DNA of 64,000 bases from Paenibacillus planticolens (GCF_013141725.1 NZ_WHNZ01000026.1:157984-221983), one strand, 5' to 3'; counted from the stretch's first letter, positions 1 through 9,223 are shown. Program-made: numbers and translations. The notes: generated from the letters alone by a model not told the origin.

Positions 1-1
1 C

Positions 2-1684
2 CTCCCGGCGCTGGCTGATGGAATAGAGGCAACCGTTACCCAGGCAAGCGCAGCTCCGGTCTATGCGATAAGCGATAACCTCCAAGTTGCGATCGAAGGT
101 GTCTCTAGCGAGAAAACAGCCAGCGGCGTGCGCCTTGGCTCTGTTATAAGAATAAAGAACACAAGCACTCAAACGCTTCGCATTCCTGACTATGAGCTTC
201 GAGTTACAACGACGGATGGTGTCGTGTACGCTCTGCGTCCAAGCAGCAGCAATGCACACGGGGTTCAGCCGCAGTCAGAAGTTGAATTGACCTATTTGAA
301 GGTCATTAACCGGCAAACGGAAGTTGAAATAAGCGATCTCTCGCTTATTGATGTGAACTATAATGTGTATCCGAAAGTGGAAACAGCTTTGTTCACGGCC
401 CCAATCGCGGGGATGGTATGGAACGGAAACCGCGGAGAGTTTAAAGAGGCTCAGCCGTCCGTTAAGTGGGGAGAAACATTCCGTATTCCTGCTGTGGAAT
501 CGCCTTTGCAATACAAGACGGTAGATATCACGAAAAGTAACAGCAATGAAGGCGCTGTTTATGTTGTGAAGCTTTTGGTAACGAACCCGAGCGATCAATC
601 CGAAACATTGCCTTCGCTTGAATTGGCTGGCAAGTCCAAAACAACCTTATACACAGGCAAACAGGTTGAAGCAAATCCTGTCGTGCTGGATGCCGGTGAG
701 AGCAAATATGTGCATTATGCAATTCGGGCCGATATGGATACCGTGCTGGACAGCATAAATGTTCTGACATCAGAAATCTTTACCCAAGCGGATGCAGCAG
801 GCGCTGTGAAAACTTCAGCATTCACGATCGGAAAACTGAAGCTTGAGATGCCGAAAACTGCGGGAGCCGCTAGCAGCTATACGTATTCCACGCCGATTGC
901 TTTTGAAAAATGGAATGATGTCATTAATAAGGATCTGGATGTGGCACTCGCAGAGCTGCATGTTGCGGACAACAAAGATCAAGGAAGCAAAGTTGCTTTT
1001 GCTAAGTTTACGTTGACGAACAAGGGGTTAAGCGATATTCCTGTCCCCGTTTTTCAAACGCTGTTGTCGAGTCCGACAGGCTTTGATTACACAGGTGACA
1101 GACAAAATAATGTGCAGATGTCCATCGCTCCTGGAACCTCCACGGTTGTGAGCTATGCTTTTGTTCTGCCTGTCGCTGAGACGAGCGATACATTCACAAT
1201 GAAATTGCAGAACGAAGTCCGTGGGCAAGCGGTCGGAGAAACGAAACCGGCCTTCAAATCAACGATCGCTTCTTATCAGGTAACCGTCCAGGGAAATGAA
1301 GACAGGAAGCAAATTTCCTTGTATCCGTACAAAATTAATATTAAAGACTATACCTTAACGGGAATCGTTTCTCCCGGACAAACAATTGCGATCAATTACA
1401 CCTATAAGCTGCAGCTGTATATGGATCTCATCCGTGATCCTCAAGTGTTGGTCGACAAAAATTTCTCCAAATTAAAATTTGAGCTGGTTGATTCTGCTGG
1501 AAGCATACTAGGCTCCCAAAGCTTCCCGTTCACTGGCACTGACCGCTTAGTGAATGGCAAACAAACGTTAACGTTCAGCAATTTAACAACCGATCAAATT
1601 CAAAGTAATGTGATGGTTAACGTATATGAAGCGTTGAATACGCCTGCGGGCGAGGTGGATCGTCTGATTACAGAGTTGAAATAA
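2..1684 (+). CDS. C-terminal part of a secreted beta-rich protein of unknown function (5' truncated)
   Basis: The frame is open from base 2, so the gene begins upstream of the window; the GTG at 128 is internal and has no ribosome binding site. The first visible residues (LPALADGIEATVTQ) look like the end of a signal peptide followed by a mature N-terminus. About 560 residues are present, in three similar stretches of roughly 150-180 residues. Each has alternating hydrophobic strands, phrases such as 'VRLGSVIRIKNTS', 'VVKLLVTNPSDQ' and 'AFAKFTLTNKG', and a following 'G.S..V.Y' strand. This suggests tandem immunoglobulin-like or NEAT-like beta-sandwich domains for an extracellular protein. No catalytic motif, sorting signal or transmembrane segment is visible at the C-terminus. 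I do not recognise the family. An intrinsic terminator follows the stop. Confidence 0.75.
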   Translation, partial: LPALADGIEATVTQASAAPVYAISDNLQVAIEGVSSEKTASGVRLGSVIRIKNTSTQTLRIPDYELRVTTTDGVVYALRPSSSNAHGVQPQSEVELTYLKVINRQTEVEISDLSLIDVNYNVYPKVETALFTAPIAGMVWNGNRGEFKEAQPSVKWGETFRIPAVESPLQYKTVDITKSNSNEGAVYVVKLLVTNPSDQSETLPSLELAGKSKTTLYTGKQVEANPVVLDAGESKYVHYAIRADMDTVLDSINVLTSEIFTQADAAGAVKTSAFTIGKLKLEMPKTAGAASSYTYSTPIAFEKWNDVINKDLDVALAELHVADNKDQGSKVAFAKFTLTNKGLSDIPVPVFQTLLSSPTGFDYTGDRQNNVQMSIAPGTSTVVSYAFVLPVAETSDTFTMKLQNEVRGQAVGETKPAFKSTIASYQVTVQGNEDRKQISLYPYKINIKDYTLTGIVSPGQTIAINYTYKLQLYMDLIRDPQVLVDKNFSKLKFELVDSAGSILGSQSFPFTGTDRLVNGKQTLTFSNLTTDQIQSNVMVNVYEALNTPAGEVDRLITELK

Positions 1685-1704
1685 CAGCGGTGCTAGGTGG
1701 AGAT

Positions 1705-1738
1705 GACCCTTACTTTTACTTCGTAAGGGTCTTTTTTT
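1705..1738 (+). terminator. Intrinsic terminator after the secreted protein gene
   Basis: A perfect 9-bp stem (GACCCTTAC / GTAAGGGTC) with a 9-nt loop is followed by seven T residues. It separates the first gene from the hydrolase gene at 1765. Confidence 0.9.
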
Positions 1739-1764
1739 CACGATGTTAAAAGGGAGAGACAGGG

Positions 1765-2412
1765 ATGCCAATTAACCATCGTAGGCTAAACAAAGAGATT
1801 ATCAAACGGGTAGATATGGGCTATCAGTTGTTTGTTCCCTCCTCGTATGAAGAGAAGCCGGATAAGAAGTGGCCGTTAATCATGTTTCTGCACGGCATTA
1901 AAAAGCGCGGGGATGATATTCATCTGCTTGATGGCTATGGGCTTACATGGATGGCGGAGAAACAAAGCGATTTTGAGTTTTTTGTTCTTACTCCGCAATG
2001 CCCCGAGCTTTCTTCATGGCCGTATGAACGAGACGCACTGGTTGCCTTATTGGATGAAATTTGTAACACGTTTCGAGTGGATTCCGAGAAAATTTATCTT
2101 ACCGGATTTAGCATGGGAGGCAATGGTGCTTGGGACTTGGCTGCACATTACCCGGATCGGTTTGCTGCGGTTGCTCCGCTTGCCGGTTGGTTTGACGTCC
2201 AGAAGGCACACTTGTTGAAAGAGCTGCCTGTTTGGACTTTTCATGGCGAAGACGACGATGTTGTTTCCATACAAGGGTCGAAGATGATGGTGGAGGCGCT
2301 GCGGCAAGTAGGAGCAGAAGTTGCCTTCACAACCTTTCCGGGGTTGAAGCACGCCATTATGGACGAAGTGTACGGTAATCGGGAGTTATTTGATTGGTTT
2401 TTGAACCATTAA
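1765..2412 (+). CDS. Alpha/beta hydrolase, phospholipase/carboxylesterase type
   Basis: A 215-residue single-domain alpha/beta hydrolase, probably a cytoplasmic esterase. The oxyanion strand 'PLIMFLHGIKKRGDD' is near residue 35, the nucleophile elbow GFSMGG (Ser near residue 117) is followed by 'NGAWDLAAHYPDRFAAVAPLAGW', the acid lies in 'FHGEDDDVVS', and the catalytic His in 'GLKHAIMDE' near the C-terminus. This arrangement matches small carboxylesterases and the C-terminal domain of bacterial esterases that release acyl or feruloyl groups from polysaccharides. No signal peptide is seen. The start at 1765 is preceded by GGGAGAGACAGGG. The substrate cannot be told from sequence. It sits alone between a terminator and the cwlJ-like gene. 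Confidence 0.85.
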   Translation: MPINHRRLNKEIIKRVDMGYQLFVPSSYEEKPDKKWPLIMFLHGIKKRGDDIHLLDGYGLTWMAEKQSDFEFFVLTPQCPELSSWPYERDALVALLDEICNTFRVDSEKIYLTGFSMGGNGAWDLAAHYPDRFAAVAPLAGWFDVQKAHLLKELPVWTFHGEDDDVVSIQGSKMMVEALRQVGAEVAFTTFPGLKHAIMDEVYGNRELFDWFLNH

Positions 2413-2485
2413 AGCCTACTTCACATACAAATACAGTATCCAATGACTGGATTCATTGATCATGCAAACTATTTGAGGTGAAAAC

Positions 2486-2914
2486 ATGGCAGTTGTTAAA
2501 GCCAGAGATCAGGATATCGACCTTTTGGCAAGGTTGCTTCGTGCGGAAGCCGAGGGTGAGGGCGAGCAAGGGATGTTGATGGTCGGAAACGTGGGAATCA
2601 ACCGGATCAGAGCGAACTGCTCCGATTTTAAGAATCTCCGTACGATTCCGCAAATGGTCTATCAAGAGCATGCGTTTGAAGCTGTTCAACATAGCTATTT
2701 TTATCAAAAAGCAAGAGACCGGGATAAACGGCTGGCCAAAAGATCCGTTAATGGTGAGCGGCTGTGGCCTTCCGAATTCAGTTTGTGGTATTTCAGACCG
2801 GGGGGAGATTGCCCCTCCACTTGGTACAATCAACCGCTTGTAGGACGCTGGAAGAAGCACTGCTTCTACCAACCGACAACGCAAGAGTGCCAAAACATTT
2901 TTAACACATTCTAA
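2486..2914 (+). CDS. cwlJ: CwlJ-like spore cortex-lytic enzyme / cell wall hydrolase
   Basis: A 142-residue protein matching the Hydrolase_2 (SleB/CwlJ) catalytic domain over its whole length. It begins 'DIDLLARLLRAEAEGEGEQG', containing the conserved catalytic Glu, and continues with 'VGNVGINRIRANC', 'VVYQ..AFEAVQ'-like and 'WYFRPGGDCPSTWYNQPL'. There is no signal peptide and no SleB-type peptidoglycan-binding domain, as in CwlJ, which is made in the mother cell, deposited in the spore coat, and degrades muramic-lactam cortex during Ca-dipicolinate-triggered germination. In Bacillus, CwlJ works with GerQ; no gerQ-like gene is visible here. The RBS is GAGGTG before ATG 2486. Family assignment is firm; a germination role is inferred from the family. 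Confidence 0.88.
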   Translation: MAVVKARDQDIDLLARLLRAEAEGEGEQGMLMVGNVGINRIRANCSDFKNLRTIPQMVYQEHAFEAVQHSYFYQKARDRDKRLAKRSVNGERLWPSEFSLWYFRPGGDCPSTWYNQPLVGRWKKHCFYQPTTQECQNIFNTF

Positions 2915-3060
2915 AAAAGTGAACCTTCAGGAGCCAATAGGCTCCTTTTTCTTATGCGCAGAGGCTTGTTTCTGCGTCTGTTTGCGAAATCGACGATGCT
3001 TTTAGAGAAATCATCGATTTCTGCGAATAAATTCGCCATGCGATTTTTTATTTTACGCAT
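2911..3060 (-). CDS. Small basic reverse-strand ORF, 49 residues, unknown function
   Basis: Reading leftward from ATG at 3058-3060, a 49-codon frame runs to a TAG at 2911-2913, overlapping the last bases of the cwlJ-like gene tail to tail. The start is preceded by GGAGGTGGATCCT, a near-ideal ribosome binding site at good spacing, which is the main argument for translation. The peptide starts MRKIKNRMANLFAEIDD, is rich in Arg and Lys, and its middle (AEIDDFSKSIVDFANRR) could form an amphipathic helix. Its last codons lie inside the hairpin that terminates cwlJ on the other strand. I recognise no family. It could be a short regulatory or sporulation peptide, or an accidental frame. Confidence 0.4.
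   Translation of the reverse strand: MRKIKNRMANLFAEIDDFSKSIVDFANRRRNKPLRIRKRSLLAPEGSLF
2929..2952 (+). terminator. Intrinsic terminator after the cwlJ-like gene
   Basis: A 7-bp stem (AGGAGCC / GGCTCCT) with a four-base AATA loop is followed by TTTTCTT. It lies within the 3' end of the small reverse ORF. Confidence 0.75.
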
Positions 3061-3135
3061 AGGATCCACCTCCGTATTCCATTAGGCTGAAGGAAGAGAT
3101 GCATCTCACCATAACCATAATGGAGGGTCCATGTA

Positions 3136-4755
3136 ATGAAGAAAATGTTAGCCTTAACGATGACCGTCATGATGACAAGCACGATGATCGCCTGCTCCTC
3201 TCAGACGGAAACGACGCCTGCTGCCAAGGATGCGCAATCGCCTGCGGCGGGAACAGCCACGACTTATCCGATCAAAACGGATAAAACACTTACCTACTGG
3301 GGTGAGTTGAACGGCAACTTAACAGGTGTCAAAACAACGCATAGCGATGTTCCGTTTTTCCAAGATTGGCAGAAGAAAACGGGCGTGCCCCTTAAATTCA
3401 CGGCGCCTCCGACGGGGCAAACGAAAGAAGCCCTTAACGTCATGCTTGCTTCCGGGGATTTGCCCGATATGATTGAATACAACTTCCTGAGCGATTTCCC
3501 AGGGGGACCTGAGAAAGCGATTAAGGATGGCTACATTCTGAAATTGAATGATTTGATCGATAAATACGCGCCTAATTTAAAAAAATATTTAAAGGAACAC
3601 CCGGAAACTGACAAGATGGTCAAAACGGATAACGGCAGCTACTATGCGTTTCCTTTCATAAGAGGGGATGAGTATCTCCAAGTTTTCCAAGGCCCGATTA
3701 TTCGCAAGGACTGGTTGGACGAGCTGGGACTTCCTGTGCCGGAAACGATCGATGAGTGGACGGCGACGCTCACAGCGTTCAAAGAGAAGAAAGGCGCAGC
3801 CGCACCTCTTTCCTTTATTTCCAAGCCCCGGTTCTTCAATGAATCCTATAACGGCGCATTCTTAGGGGCGTTCGGCGTCAATCGCGGCTTCTACCTGGAG
3901 AATGGAGACATTAAATTCGGCCCGGCGGAAAAAGGGTTCAAAGAGTATTTAAGCTTGTTCAACAGTTGGTACAAAGACGGTTTGTTAGATAAAAATATTG
4001 CTACGGTAGATAACAAAGCGCTGGACGGCAGCTTCGCATCCGGCGGCACCGGCGCTAGTATCGGTAACGCTGGAGGCGGGATCGGCAAATGGCAGCCGCT
4101 GGTCCAAGCGAAGGACCCGAAAGCGCAATTGGTCGCAGCTCCGTACCCTGTGCTGAAAAAAGGCGACATGCCGAAGTTCGGCCAAAAGGATAAGCCCTAT
4201 TCCTCCGGCGGTATCGTAGCGGTTACTTCCAAAGCCAAAGATCCGGAATTGGCTGTGAGATTGCTGGATTACGGTTACAGCGAGGAAGGCCGTATGTTCT
4301 TCAACTTCGGAACCGAAGGCGTTAGCTACAAAATGGAGAACGGTTACCCGAAATATACGGATCTGTTAATGAAGAATCCGGATAAATTAGCTCCTGCACA
4401 GGCGATGTCGATGTACGTTCGCGGAAGCTACAACGGTCCGTTTATCCAGGATAAGCGTTATGCGGAGCAGTTCTTTACGATGTCTTCGCAGCGCGATGCC
4501 GTCAACATTTGGAAGAAAACGGATGCCGACAAATACAGTTTGCCGCCGCTTACGCCAACGCCGGAAGAGAGCTCCGAGTATGCGAAAATTATGAATGACA
4601 TCAATACGCTGGTCGATGAAATGACGCTCAAAATCATTCTGGGCAACGAGCCCGTCAGTCAATATGAAAGCTATATAGCGAAAATGAAATCGCTCAACCT
4701 GGATCGCGCCATCGCGATTCAAAAAGCAGCGCTTGACCGCTACAACAAGCGGTAG
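3136..4755 (+). CDS. Lipoprotein extracellular solute-binding protein (LplA-type, CUT1 sugar ABC importer)
   Basis: A 539-residue binding protein with a lipoprotein signal; the lipobox TMIAC places the lipidated Cys at residue 20. Residues from about 50 onward show the bacterial family 1 solute-binding pattern ('LTYWGELNGN', 'PFFQDWQKKTGV', 'DLPDMIEYNF', 'YYAFPFIRGDEY', 'IIRKDWLDELGLP'). This is typical of the large LplA-like proteins of Paenibacillus that deliver oligosaccharides or polysaccharide fragments to LplB/LplC permeases. Start ATG 3136 has GGAGGG eight bases upstream. The two permease genes follow after a small hairpin. A close paralogue lies at 9224. The sugar is unknown. No ATPase is encoded with it, so a shared MsmX-type ATPase is assumed from the family. 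Confidence 0.9.
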   Translation: MKKMLALTMTVMMTSTMIACSSQTETTPAAKDAQSPAAGTATTYPIKTDKTLTYWGELNGNLTGVKTTHSDVPFFQDWQKKTGVPLKFTAPPTGQTKEALNVMLASGDLPDMIEYNFLSDFPGGPEKAIKDGYILKLNDLIDKYAPNLKKYLKEHPETDKMVKTDNGSYYAFPFIRGDEYLQVFQGPIIRKDWLDELGLPVPETIDEWTATLTAFKEKKGAAAPLSFISKPRFFNESYNGAFLGAFGVNRGFYLENGDIKFGPAEKGFKEYLSLFNSWYKDGLLDKNIATVDNKALDGSFASGGTGASIGNAGGGIGKWQPLVQAKDPKAQLVAAPYPVLKKGDMPKFGQKDKPYSSGGIVAVTSKAKDPELAVRLLDYGYSEEGRMFFNFGTEGVSYKMENGYPKYTDLLMKNPDKLAPAQAMSMYVRGSYNGPFIQDKRYAEQFFTMSSQRDAVNIWKKTDADKYSLPPLTPTPEESSEYAKIMNDINTLVDEMTLKIILGNEPVSQYESYIAKMKSLNLDRAIAIQKAALDRYNKR

Positions 4756-4778
4756 GAAGAACATACAGCAGAACGAAA

Positions 4779-4804
4779 GGGAGGGCTCCCCGAAGCCCTC
4801 TCTC
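4779..4804 (+). other. Intercistronic hairpin between binding protein and permease genes
   Basis: GGGAGGGCT and AGCCCTCTC form a stem with a short CCCCGA loop and no T-tract. In many importer operons such a hairpin protects the upstream binding-protein mRNA and gives it higher expression than the permeases; that role is inferred. Confidence 0.5.
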
Positions 4805-4831
4805 CTAATTTGAATTGGGGTGAGGATGAAG

Positions 4832-5788
4832 ATGGAGAAAGCCAGACCGCTTGAGAAAGCGCGGCTCGTTCGGAAAAAAGCGGATGCAAACCGCTATGTC
4901 CGCGACTTTGTTTTAAACAAATATTTGTATTTGATGATGGTTCCCGTACTTGCTTATTATTTTATTTTTCACTATGCACCGATGTACGGCGCTTTGATCG
5001 CATTCAAAGAATATTCGCCTATGAAAGGGATTTTGGGCAGTCCTTGGATCGGTTTTAAGAATTTTCAGGACTTTTTCGGCAGCTATTACTTTTGGCGGAT
5101 ATTGAAAAATACGATTGTCATCTCGTTGTATTCCTTGGTTTTTGAGTTCCCGGCACCGATTATTTTGGCCCTCCTCATCAATGAAGTGCGCAGCAAGATG
5201 TTTAAGCGTGTAGCGCAAACGATCACCTACATGCCATATTTTATTTCGATGGTCGTGATTTGCGGGATTATTACTGATTTTACGAACGCGGACGGCGTCA
5301 TTAATAAAATCGTGATGGCATTCGGCTACGACGGGCAAGCGATGCTGCAGAAGCCGGAATTGTTTCGTCCGATCTACATCCTCTCCGAAATATGGCAGCG
5401 AATCGGCTGGGAGTCCATCATCTATATCGCCGCTTTAATGGGAATCGATCAGGAGCAGTATGAGGCGGCACGCATGGACGGGGCGAGCAGATGGAAGCAG
5501 ATTGTCTACATTACTTTGCCGGGGATCATGCCGACGATTGCGATTATGTTTATTTTGCGGATGGGGAATTTGCTGAATGTAGGCTTTGAGAAAATTATTT
5601 TGCTGTATAATCCTGTCACTTATGAAACAGCAGACGTGATCTCGTCTTTCGTCTACCGCAAAGGGCTTTTGGAGTTCGGATGGAGCTACAGCTCGGCTGT
5701 TGGCTTGTTTAACTCGGTCATCAACCTGATTCTCCTGATTACAGCGAACTATATTAGCCGCAAAGTTAACGAAAGCAGTCTATGGTGA
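4832..5788 (+). CDS. Sugar ABC transporter permease, LplB type
   Basis: About 319 residues with six predicted membrane segments ('YLYLMMVPVLAYYFIFHYAPM' near the start, then 'IVISLYSLVFEFPAPIILALL', 'YMPYFISMVVICGII' and others). The inner-membrane permease signature is EAARMDGASRWKQIVYITLPGI, the EAA loop that docks the ATPase. It is the first membrane subunit of the importer served by the lipoprotein at 3136. GTG 4820 and ATG 4826 are also in frame, but the GGGGTGAGG ribosome binding site is best spaced for ATG 4832. The stop is 10 bases before the next gene, so the two permeases are co-translated. Confidence 0.9.
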   Translation: MEKARPLEKARLVRKKADANRYVRDFVLNKYLYLMMVPVLAYYFIFHYAPMYGALIAFKEYSPMKGILGSPWIGFKNFQDFFGSYYFWRILKNTIVISLYSLVFEFPAPIILALLINEVRSKMFKRVAQTITYMPYFISMVVICGIITDFTNADGVINKIVMAFGYDGQAMLQKPELFRPIYILSEIWQRIGWESIIYIAALMGIDQEQYEAARMDGASRWKQIVYITLPGIMPTIAIMFILRMGNLLNVGFEKIILLYNPVTYETADVISSFVYRKGLLEFGWSYSSAVGLFNSVINLILLITANYISRKVNESSLW

Positions 5789-5798
5789 GGTGAAATCT

Positions 5799-6680
5799 AT
5801 GAAAAAACATACCGGCATACTAGAAAAATGGTTCGATGCCTCGATCTATTTGATACTGATCGCACTCGTCATCGTCACTTTGTATCCATTGTTATACGTG
5901 CTTTTTGCTTCGTTAAGCGATGCGGGGCGATTAGTTGCGCACAAAGGGATTTTGCTGAAATCGCTTGGCTTTAGTTTGGAAGCTTACCGAGGCGTAATGA
6001 AAAACCCGGGCATTCTCATCGGTTACCGGAATACGCTGTTTATCGTGATCGCTGGCGTAGCCGTGAATCTGCTGATGACAGCGCTGGGCGCGTATGTGCT
6101 TTCCCGCAAAAATGTCATCTGGAACAAGGCGTTCATGCTCATTATTGTATTCACCATGTTTTTCAATGGGGGCTTAATTCCTTTATATCTGGTTGTCAAA
6201 AATATCGGTCTGCTCGATTCTCTCTGGGCGACGATCATCCCTTTCTCCATCGGCACATTCAATCTGATCATTATGCGCACAGCGTTTATGTCGATCCCGG
6301 ACAGCTTGGAGGAGTCGGCCAAAATCGACGGCGCCAACCATTTCACGATTCTGTTCCGGATAATTATCCCGCTTTCCATGCCGGTCATTGCCGTTATGAT
6401 TTTGTATTATGCGGTGGATAAATGGAACGGCTGGTTCTATGCCTCTGTGTTTATTAAAAGCCGGGATCTGTTCCCGCTGCAGCTCGTCCTCCGGGAGATT
6501 CTGATCGCGAATTCAACGGATGGCATGTCCGTCGGCGCGGATGCGGGCGACCGCTTTCAGATCGGTGAAACCATTAAATATGCCACGATTGTTGTGGCCA
6601 CATTGCCGGTGCTTTGCATTTATCCGTTCGTTCAACGATTCTTTGTCAAAGGGGTCATGGTCGGTTCTTTAAAAGGATAA
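5799..6680 (+). CDS. Sugar ABC transporter permease, LplC type
   Basis: About 293 residues, six predicted membrane segments ('ILIALVIVTLYPLLYVLFASL', 'AFMLIIVFTMFFNGGLIPLYL' and others) and the EAA motif in 'LEESAKIDGANHFTILFRIIIPLSMP'. The length and the 'FNGGLIPLYLVVKNIGLLDS' phrase are characteristic of LplC-like second subunits. An upstream GTG at 5790 is in frame, but GGTGAGG is spaced for ATG 5799. It ends 147 bases before the membrane AraC regulator. No convincing terminator lies between them, but a possible -10 does, so the regulator may have its own promoter. Confidence 0.9.
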   Translation: MKKHTGILEKWFDASIYLILIALVIVTLYPLLYVLFASLSDAGRLVAHKGILLKSLGFSLEAYRGVMKNPGILIGYRNTLFIVIAGVAVNLLMTALGAYVLSRKNVIWNKAFMLIIVFTMFFNGGLIPLYLVVKNIGLLDSLWATIIPFSIGTFNLIIMRTAFMSIPDSLEESAKIDGANHFTILFRIIIPLSMPVIAVMILYYAVDKWNGWFYASVFIKSRDLFPLQLVLREILIANSTDGMSVGADAGDRFQIGETIKYATIVVATLPVLCIYPFVQRFFVKGVMVGSLKG

Positions 6681-6760
6681 ACCGCTTCGAATCCGGTCGG
6701 AATCGAGCTTTTGTCAATCGAATTTGTCATTTTGGACATTCCTCCCCTTGCATATAGCGG

Positions 6761-6766
6761 TATAAT
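6761..6766 (+). promoter_or_regulatory. Possible -10 box for the membrane AraC regulator
   Basis: A perfect TATAAT in the 147-base gap before the TTG start at 6828. The best -35 candidate, TTGGAC at 6732, is too far (23 bp) for a standard promoter, so either -35 recognition is weak or an activator is needed. Confidence 0.35.
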
Positions 6767-6827
6767 ATAGGGAAGTGGAGACAATCCCTTCAGACTATAT
6801 CGAACATCCAATGGGAGGAGATCCATA

Positions 6828-9185
6828 TTGAACATCGGATTTCTATGGCGAAAAAGAAAAAGCATTATTTTTACCTGGTTAATATCCTACAGCGCCGTTT
6901 TGTTCATCCCCATGATGATGAGCTTAATTATTTATTCACAATCCAGCGACGCGTTAAAAAGCGAGATTCACCGGGCGAACGATTCTTTGCTCAAACAAGT
7001 GCGGTATACGATTGACACCCAAATCGATTTGATGAAACGATTGAATATGGAAATCACATGGAATACGAAGCTGCAATCCTTGATGTACTCCAACATTGGG
7101 CAGAGCGATGATCAATTCCTTGCTTATCAACTGGTCAAAGAGTTTAGAATGTACCAAACCTCGTATGCGGCGATTGATGAGTTCTACGTCACTTGGGACC
7201 AATCCTCTTCGATTCTGCGGCCCGGCAATGTCAGAGATATGAAAACGGCTTTCGATACGCTTCACAACACGGGCACGCTTCGTTATGAGCAGTGGCTCGA
7301 CACGATCAACAACGCGGCTAATAACCAGTTTCTATTGCTGCCTCATTCAGATGCCGGCAGTCCCCAAACCTCTATTGCATATATTGCGCATCTGCCCAAA
7401 GATTTGAATGGGAAACAAACGGGGACTGTCGTCGTGATGGCGGACTTGGCGAGATTCCAGAAGGCGATGGAAACGATTTCCGGGTTTAGCGGCGGGCAAT
7501 TATTAATTCTTAACCATGACAATCAAGTTCTGCTTTCCAATCTTCCTGTGTCGGTCTATACAAATCTCAATCTGGAGCAAGCGCTCGATCGGGATCATGT
7601 GGCATATTCGCCGGCAAAGAACGGGGATTCAGAACTCTTTTATATGCAATCGGCAGTTTCTGACTTGAAGTACGTGCTGGTCATCCCCAGCCGGATTTAT
7701 TGGGAGAAAGCGGAGTATGTCCGTAAATTCACTTATGTCAGCATCCTCATCTCGCTCATTGGAGCAGGTGTGTTAACATGGTTTTTCATGCGCCGCAACT
7801 ATTCGCCGATTCAACGGCTTGTTCAGTCGGTTTCGGACAAGCATTCGGCAGAGGAGCGGACAGACGGGAACGAGCTGAGTTTTATTCAGCGGGCGATCTC
7901 GGATACCCGAAGCGAAAAGGATCAAATCGCGCTGCAATTGCAGTCTCATCAATATGTGCTGCGCTCGAATATGTTGAACCGGCTCCTGAAAGGCAAGAGC
8001 GATACGCTTATTTCGTATGAAGAGGCATTCAAATCGTTCCATATGGAACTCATTTCCAATGAATTTGCGGTTGTTTTATTTGCCGTTGAAAATAATGAGA
8101 AGCTTTCCGCCAATTTGCCGGGCATGGATATGAACGAAAGGCGGAAGCTGATTCAATTCATTATCACCAATGTGGTAGAAGAGCTTGTTGGACACCGTCA
8201 TCATGCCGGTTACGTCGCGGAAGTCGACGACATGATGGTTTGTTTAGTCAATTTTGCTGCAGACGAAGCGGCCGAGCGGAAGGAAGACCTGAACTGGATT
8301 GCAACCGAAGCCCAGCGGTTTCTGATGCGTTTTCACATGGATCTCACGATCTCGATCGGCGGCATTCATTCCTCGCTGTTTGGCGTGGCCAAAGCCTATA
8401 GCGAGGCATTGGACGCGATGGAGTATAAAATGGTTCGGGGAAAAAGAGAAATTATTACTTACGATGAAATTCGGATTGATTCCGCGGATAAGCTGCCGCT
8501 TGGCTACTATTATCCGCTTCAAGTGGAGCAGCAAATTATTAATATGATTAAAATTGGCGATTTCGAGCAGGCGTCTGCCAGTATGAACGAGATCATGGAA
8601 CGAAATTTTAACAAACCTCTGGTCTCGCTGACGTTGGCCAGATGTTTGATTTTTAATCTGGTCGGTACGATGGTGAAGGCGATTAATGAGCTTGGGGATG
8701 GGGAAAGCCGGTTGCTGGGAGACAATCCGCGATGGATGGATTCCATTATCGCATGCGATACGATCCTTGAAATGCAGCAGGAGCTCCTGAGCTTGCTCAA
8801 AGAAGTTTGTGCGCATGCAGCCGCCAAAATGGAAACGAATGTAACGAAGGAACGCGCCGAGACGCTGCGCGAGCTGATCACGAATGTGATCCGTTATATT
8901 GAGGAACATTATCAGGACGCCAATCTCAATGTCAATACGATCGGTGAGCGTTTTGAGCTCAAGGGCAGCTACGTTTCAAAGCTGTTTAAGGATGGTACCG
9001 GCGAAGGATTGCTGGACTATATTACGAAATTCCGAATAGGACAGGCCAAGCGAATGATCGTTCACAAGCAGGGCTCCATTTCGGAAATCGCCAAGTCCGT
9101 TGGCTATAATGAAGCGGCTACGTTTATTCGTGTTTTCAAAAAATATGAGGGGATTACGCCCGGGAAATACAAGGAAATGCCCTGA
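6828..9185 (+). CDS. Membrane-bound AraC-family regulator with extracytoplasmic sensor domain
   Basis: A 785-residue one-component regulator. A transmembrane helix near residues 12-37 is followed by an extracytoplasmic region of about 260 residues resembling a Cache-type sensor, a second helix at about 302-322, a cytoplasmic linker with a YesN-like middle region, and a C-terminal AraC double helix-turn-helix at about 680-785 ('LNVNTIGERFELKGSYVSKLFKD', 'SISEIAKSVGYNEAATFIRVFKKYEGITPGKYKEM'). In Paenibacillus such proteins usually sit next to, and activate, LplABC-type importers; that role is inferred from context. The start is TTG at 6828, supported by GGAGGAG eight bases upstream. The second binding protein begins 38 bases after the stop, so they probably share a transcript. 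Confidence 0.88.
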   Translation: MNIGFLWRKRKSIIFTWLISYSAVLFIPMMMSLIIYSQSSDALKSEIHRANDSLLKQVRYTIDTQIDLMKRLNMEITWNTKLQSLMYSNIGQSDDQFLAYQLVKEFRMYQTSYAAIDEFYVTWDQSSSILRPGNVRDMKTAFDTLHNTGTLRYEQWLDTINNAANNQFLLLPHSDAGSPQTSIAYIAHLPKDLNGKQTGTVVVMADLARFQKAMETISGFSGGQLLILNHDNQVLLSNLPVSVYTNLNLEQALDRDHVAYSPAKNGDSELFYMQSAVSDLKYVLVIPSRIYWEKAEYVRKFTYVSILISLIGAGVLTWFFMRRNYSPIQRLVQSVSDKHSAEERTDGNELSFIQRAISDTRSEKDQIALQLQSHQYVLRSNMLNRLLKGKSDTLISYEEAFKSFHMELISNEFAVVLFAVENNEKLSANLPGMDMNERRKLIQFIITNVVEELVGHRHHAGYVAEVDDMMVCLVNFAADEAAERKEDLNWIATEAQRFLMRFHMDLTISIGGIHSSLFGVAKAYSEALDAMEYKMVRGKREIITYDEIRIDSADKLPLGYYYPLQVEQQIINMIKIGDFEQASASMNEIMERNFNKPLVSLTLARCLIFNLVGTMVKAINELGDGESRLLGDNPRWMDSIIACDTILEMQQELLSLLKEVCAHAAAKMETNVTKERAETLRELITNVIRYIEEHYQDANLNVNTIGERFELKGSYVSKLFKDGTGEGLLDYITKFRIGQAKRMIVHKQGSISEIAKSVGYNEAATFIRVFKKYEGITPGKYKEMP

Positions 9186-9223
9186 TTTTCGCTGCAAGAT
9201 CCCAGCTTATGGAGGTTCACCCG

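Noticed and set aside
8244..8909. Reverse frame of 221 codons opposite the membrane AraC regulator
   Set aside because: An antisense shadow with no family resemblance or ribosome binding site.
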